Shown: one piece after another, positions 59,801-64,000 of the stretch
How the letters are laid out: each line of letters starts with the position of its first letter
How positions within the stretch are numbered: position 1 is the stretch's first letter
Assembly: GCF_001625215.2 (NCBI RefSeq)
Contig: NC_030385.2
Coordinates: forward strand, 33,691,598 to 33,755,597
Length of the DNA stretch: 64,000 nt
Source of the DNA: Daucus carota subsp. sativus
Lineage: Eukaryota; Streptophyta; Magnoliopsida; Apiales; Apiaceae
Reading direction: 5' to 3'
Program-made: the position numbers and the translations under genes
Notes under the pieces: model-generated
The model's input: the letters and a program-made list of their open reading frames with translations, nothing else
The model's database searches: none
Told to the model about the DNA's origin: nothing

Positions 59801-62800
59801 TTAAGCCACATCATCCTTTAGCAAATAAATGGCAAGCCAAAGAAGAACACAAATAAAGCTGACTTGTGCAATAAACAGTAAATGATACACTAAAATGTGA
59901 AGTCAAATGAGAATGCTGAAGTGTCATTATACTAGAACTCTGCAAATACATAGTGCATGATCTGTAAACAGCCAAGTACAGTATCAAGGCTGGTTTTCCA
60001 ACCTAAAGAACAATTATGAGAAAGGGAGAGAAGGGGTGGAGGTTGAAGGTTGAACGCAACTTGTGCTGTTTATGGATCCATTCAAAAAAGTTTATAACCA
60101 TAAGAAATGTTTTGCAGTGAGAAAGTAACATCTTGCTTCAACTGTAAAATATATGGCAAGTCATTTGTCTAACTGATTTCCATTCTACAGAGCATACAAA
60201 ACTTTCGAGCAAGTAAGGATAACTGGATAAGCGAAGCAACTTCGCATCTACATTCACAATTAAAATATAACATTTTCAGATGTTAGCCAGTAGAACTAAA
60301 ATTCGTTTATATTTTACAAACCTGTCCAAGAAGAATTTTGCTTGTAGCAACATCAACCACACAAACACCATATATTCGACATTCTTCGCTTGAGAAAGAT
60401 CGGCAGCATTCAGCAACCGCCATTATGTAAGAAGCATCAGGATTTGCCAACTGCATTTCCCCCTCAGTTAATGTTCCTTTAGTGACTACTGCACATATCT
60501 CTCTTTTAACAACCTATAAGGCCAGTGTAAATGGTTTGTAAATAATTTGAAGTAGCATAAATTACAGACAAAGAACAGAAATTTGATAGCTTTGTCAACA
60601 GACCACATATGTAATTGTACCTTATCTTTGGAACCTTGCTCTTTGCGACGAAGGTCAAGCTGTGCAGGAGTTTCTGTCTGTTCCACAACAAGAACCCGGT
60701 ATCCCTGCAAAGCTCCCACAAACTCAGTATATATATCTTGCAGAAGTGTGCTGCAAACTCAACCAGAAGGATAGCAAGAAAGGTGTACAATCATTTTAAC
60801 AACCTTTTGAGCCAGTTTTTCAATATACATTGAGAAATTCTTCTCTGGAAATCCACAATGAGGCTGAGCTCCCTAAAAATTGAAATACATGTATATCAAG
60901 TACTAGTGCCAAGAAAATCAAAATGTATAAATGTAAGCAGAATGTCATCAGCAAATATATTGTAGTCAAACTATCATCCTTCAAAAGGGAAGCTATTTCA
61001 AATTATACGATCAGCTTATGTTCATATTAATTACAACTCCTTCCCTAATAATACCTTCATATATTGTAAATCAAGTTCTTTCGCACCAACATGAGCGTCC
61101 ATCTCAAACAGCTCATAAAATTTGCCCATCTGTTTCAGCAAAAACTCAATGTCAATCAATGGAATGAGAGCAGTTTTTTTAACATCACGAATTATTGGCA
61201 AATCAGATTACCTTAAAAAATAGGACCTTGTCCATATTCATTGATTTAAACTCCCACCATTGTTTCTATTGATGCATAGCAAAAAGTTATATGTGTGTTT
61301 GTGCAACTAATTGACAAAAAAAAAAATGTCTATGCATATAGAAGTATTACCTGACCTCCTGTTAAACTATTCAGGAACTGAGGAGGCAAGTATAAAGTTT
61401 TTGGATCATAATTTACATCTCCAGGACGTCTTTTATTGGCATCCCTGCGATTCCTATATAGAACCCAGGGACAAAAAGTGATTCATCAAAACAATAATGG
61501 TACACACTATACAACTAGCCATCTTTTATCCACTTAGCAACCAGAAGAGGAAATGAATTGAGGGGTAAACGAGGTAAAAGTTTGCCCCCGAACAACCTGA
61601 TTAAAACATACATACACATAAACGAGGTAAACTCTAAAAGCCAAAAGTAGATTATGCGACAAGGACTTACTCTGAAAGGAACTTGAACTTCTCCATCTCT
61701 CGCATACCAAACCTCTCTGCAGCATCACTCGTCGGACACTTGTCAGAAAGCACAGATCCCTTTCCACCTGCAAACATCTGAGTCAATCACATAGCCAGTG
61801 GAATTTAAATTGATTTCATTTTATTGATGTCAGTTTTGTGGTGCATTAGCAAGACTCGTCCAAGGCAGACTACATGGTATAACCAGGCAGCCGATTAAAG
61901 TAAGTGAACCACTATACCAAACAATGAAAAAAAAGGTAGTAAATCTTTACATTAAATTTAAGTATTATATCTGCGACAAAAATCTATTCACTTAGCAACA
62001 TTAGCAGTGTGCTCAGAATATTACAACAGGTAGTACTAGCAGAACTAAAGTAGAAAAGCTTGGGAAATAGTGGACATGCTTGTAGAGAAACAGCTGCCAC
62101 GAACGATATATATACATAAAATCCAGCAGAAGTTTAAATTTGGACTGATCAATAATTAATATGAATATCATATAGTCTACAACATAATGGAAGTCCAAAT
62201 TTAACATCATGGTTAGAGCCCAAACCGTGCAAAATTGGAATTTTATTAAAAGGCTAAAGGATATCAATGTAACTCACTTTCATTATTAATTTGATTAATC
62301 AATTTGTTTCTACCAACATCCACACCACTTCTGCTCTTTTTACACGAACTCGCTTCATCTACTCCCCCATTTTTCCGTTTCTTAAACTCAAATTTCTTAA
62401 CCGGCATCTTTTTCACACTACTCCCTCCCTCCTCATCCTCGTCATCCAGCTCCATGCTCTCCTCCTCATCCTCAACAACTTCTTTCTCCGCATTCTTCCC
62501 CCAATCCTCATCCGTTGAATCATCCCCATCTCCACCACTCTCCACCTTCTCCTCCTCCTCGTCCTCCACCACCGACATTTTCCTCAACCTCCGAAACTTC
62601 TTAACACTCCCCTCCTCAATCCACTCAACCTTCTCCTTCGACAAATCCAAAAGCTCCTCCTCCGAATCCTCATACTGCACCAAATGCTTCCCACTCTCCA
62701 TATCAAAACTCTTAACACAGCCTTCATACCACATCTTATCCAACGGCCAATAAACCTTGACTCTCTTCCCAACCGCATCCTCATCCACCAATCTCCGCGG

Positions 62801-63064
62801 CGTAATCGGAGAATGAGTGGGACCAATCACCAGTACTGGCTTACTCCGTTTACTCTGACTAGGTGAAGGAGTAGTAGTAGAGGCAGGGCTCAATTTAGAA
62901 GTAATTTTAGGGTTAGGGTTAGGGTTCAATTTGGAATGCGATTTGGGGAGAATGGAAGAGGGGGAAGGCGTGGAAGAAGGTGATTTGGTGAAAAATGAAG
63001 TGATCTGTCGTTGTTGATTCACCAGCGGCGATCGGCCGTTGCTCGACCGGCGCGAGTTCGACAT
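53896..63064 (-). CDS. MSH6: DNA mismatch repair protein MSH6
   Basis: Twenty-one exons: 63064-62278, 61767-61671, 61453-61351, 61265-61212, 61129-61055, 60872-60804, 60704-60621, 60513-60322, 59782-59259, 59152-59023, 57985-57897, 57809-57628, 57520-57318, 57225-57124, 56761-56599, 56087-55798, 55725-55588, 55235-55156, 55037-54938, 54658-54532 and 54131-53896. They total 3825 nt (1274 residues) with no phase conflict. MSH6 pairs with MSH2 (MutS-alpha) to detect base mismatches and small loops. Visible features are the PIP box QRQITSFF (18-25) for PCNA, a Tudor-like domain (about 97-150, [15 protein letters not shown]), an acidic linker, the mismatch-contact motif FYE (351-353), Walker [10 protein letters not shown] (1027-1035), Walker B ALDELG with D1106/E1107, and the C-terminal dimer region. 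The Tudor domain argues for MSH6 rather than MSH7. All key residues are present. Confidence 0.96.
58314..58807. mobile_element. hAT-like MITE in an MSH6 intron
   Basis: Ends TAGGGGTCGCAAAATCCG and, in reverse complement, TAGGGGTGGAAATTTCGG. The flanks ACACCAAC (58306-58313) and ACAATAAC (58808-58815) match at six of eight positions, as expected for an aged 8-bp hAT duplication. Subterminal parts are rich in GGGTTGGGT/AACCCGAC words; the centre is AT-rich. It lies between MSH6 exons 10 and 11. Confidence 0.75.
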
Positions 63065-63210
63065 CGGAAAATGTGCGTGTTTGTAAAGGTCTACGTATAG
63101 CTTTGTTATTTGTTGGTTAGCGCGGGTTGAGTGTTAAAGTGCAGTAGAGTGGGAGTAATTTGGGGGGTTTGATTAATGAGATTAGCGCGGGAATGCTAAC
63201 AGTCGGGGTT

Positions 63211-63222
63211 GGATTGGCGGGA
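63211..63222 (+). promoter_or_regulatory. Candidate E2F site upstream of MSH6
   Basis: GGATTGGCGGGAAATTC contains GGCGGGAA, the core of the E2F consensus TTTSSCGSS. It lies about 150 bases upstream of the MSH6 start. E2F control fits an S-phase repair gene, but the match alone is not proof. Confidence 0.45.
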
Positions 63223-63396
63223 AATTCTTAGGGTTTGGCATCAACATTCAACGGTACTATCTTTCGTGATGGTGCTATCAACGGAAATTCTTAGTGCCTA
63301 ATGCCTATGCCATGCACTTTTCTGCAACTCTGGGTAGCAAGGTCTAAAATTGTATTTTCCAATTTTAAGTTAGGATTAATACGGAGTACGATCGAA

Positions 63397-63518
63397 TAGT
63401 CTAGGTGATTAACGATTTATTCTCTCTTAGTTCAGGTTTTGGATTCGACATTATCTTAGTCAAGTGATTAACGATTTATTTTCTGTTAGTCCAAATTTTG
63501 GGTTCGACCATATCTTAG
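63397..63518 (+). repeat. Tandem tRNA-like (SINE-like) repeat
   Basis: Two units of about 59 bases (GTGATTAACGATTTATT at 63405 and 63464). The first has TAGTCTAGGTG (63397-63407), a full match to the RNA polymerase III box A consensus TRGYNNANNNG, and a box B-like GGATTCGACA (63441-63450). The second has TAGTCAAGTGA and GGTTCGACCA (63501-63510). No cloverleaf or tail could be confirmed. Confidence 0.45.
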
Positions 63519-64000
63519 AATAGATATTCAAAGTTGTAGGACTATAAATCATATTAGTCAAAATAAAACAAAATACGAAGTATTAGGAAAAATGATAGTG
63601 ATTCTTTTTCTTTGCCATCCAAAATATCATTATGATATTTGAATTCGGACATATGTATCCTCAAAGGAGAGATGGTTGTTTGACTAAATTTATTTTTCAT
63701 AAATAAAAAATTATTTTTGGAGAGAAGTACATAAATTTATATTTTTTTCTCAAATAATTTCTTCTTCTTTTTTTTTATCAAATAACGAATGTGTTTCAAA
63801 TTTTAATGAAAAATTGATGAAAGGATGCTAAATCACTATCCTCGATAAAGTTGTAGGATGCAGTTTACAGTTTTTTAAGTTCTACTATTACACATTTATT
63901 TTTGAAGTAAAGCTGTGGTTTTCCTTTGGTTGTAAAATGTAATTACTTCTTATTCTTAGTAAAATGCAATTACCTCTTATTTAAATACTTCTCCACAAGT

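Larger units (their letters stand above)
63065..64000. other. MSH6 promoter region and right edge
   Basis: The first 200 bases upstream of the MSH6 ATG are GC-richer (TTGGCGGGAAATTC near 63212 and GCGCGGG near 63120 and 63184). TTTGGCGGGAAA-like words are typical E2F sites in plant replication and repair genes; here one partial match (TTGGCGGGAA) is seen. Further right lies a SINE-like tandem (63397-63518). The remainder is AT-rich with no gene recognised. Confidence 0.5.

Noticed and set aside
62304..62753. Plus-strand Ser-rich frames
   Set aside because: They are antisense to the acidic GAG/GAT-rich linker of MSH6 exon 1; low-complexity acidic codons read in reverse give serine and leucine.
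1..64000. A bacterial-style defence system, biosynthetic cluster or viral insertion
   Set aside because: All convincing proteins are unrelated plant housekeeping or regulatory proteins or standard plant transposon proteins; no co-directional cluster of functionally linked genes is present.

Overview
This is a window of nuclear DNA from a flowering plant. The genes are intron-rich with GT..AG introns, the space between them is AT-rich, and remains of plant transposons (LINE with RNase H, Athila-like gypsy, Helitrons, hAT-, Tourist- and Stowaway-type MITEs) are scattered throughout. Protein identities fit a eudicot. An asterid such as an Apiaceae species is possible, but that is only an impression. 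I see no operons, CRISPR arrays, tRNA or rRNA genes, and no bacterial or viral gene cluster.

Layout from left to right. 1-3.5 kb: 3' end of a heparan-alpha-glucosaminide N-acetyltransferase-like membrane protein gene (+). 4.2-9.0 kb: FAR1-related (FRS11-like) gene (-) with a 5'-UTR intron. 10.4-18.6 kb: UXT/prefoldin-like gene (-), whose 5.5-kb leader intron holds a hAT-like element split by a 2.8-kb insertion. 19-24.4 kb: mobile DNA (two MITEs, a Helitron, a 5'-truncated LINE with a 759-residue open frame). 25.0-25.5 kb: intronless DUF761 gene (+). 27.6-34.9 kb: CTP synthase (-, 22 exons). 36.4-37.0 kb: small fasciclin/FLA-like gene (+), tail to tail with a TPR-protein gene (-, 37.2-40.5 kb). 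42.7-47.6 kb: TSR2 (-) with a decayed gypsy integrase in intron 3. 49.3-50.9 kb: SAR1 small GTPase (-). 51-53.5 kb: Tourist MITE and a second, rearranged Helitron. 53.9-63.1 kb: full-length MSH6 (-, 21 exons, 1274 residues). 63.1-64 kb: MSH6 upstream DNA with a tandem tRNA-like (SINE-like) repeat.

The genes are unrelated housekeeping or regulatory genes (nucleotide synthesis, mismatch repair, COPII traffic, ribosome maturation, chaperone, light signalling, cell wall). They do not form a pathway. I reconstructed exon-intron structures by hand; for UXT, CTP synthase, TSR2, SAR1, MSH6, the TPR gene and FRS the exon lengths sum to a whole number of codons with consistent phases. I found no convincing undescribed system. 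The most interesting points are the in-frame transit-like extension of CTP synthase, the nested elements in the UXT leader intron, the Helitron with a duplicated 5' end, the TSR2 intron retroelement, and the SINE-like tandem upstream of MSH6.
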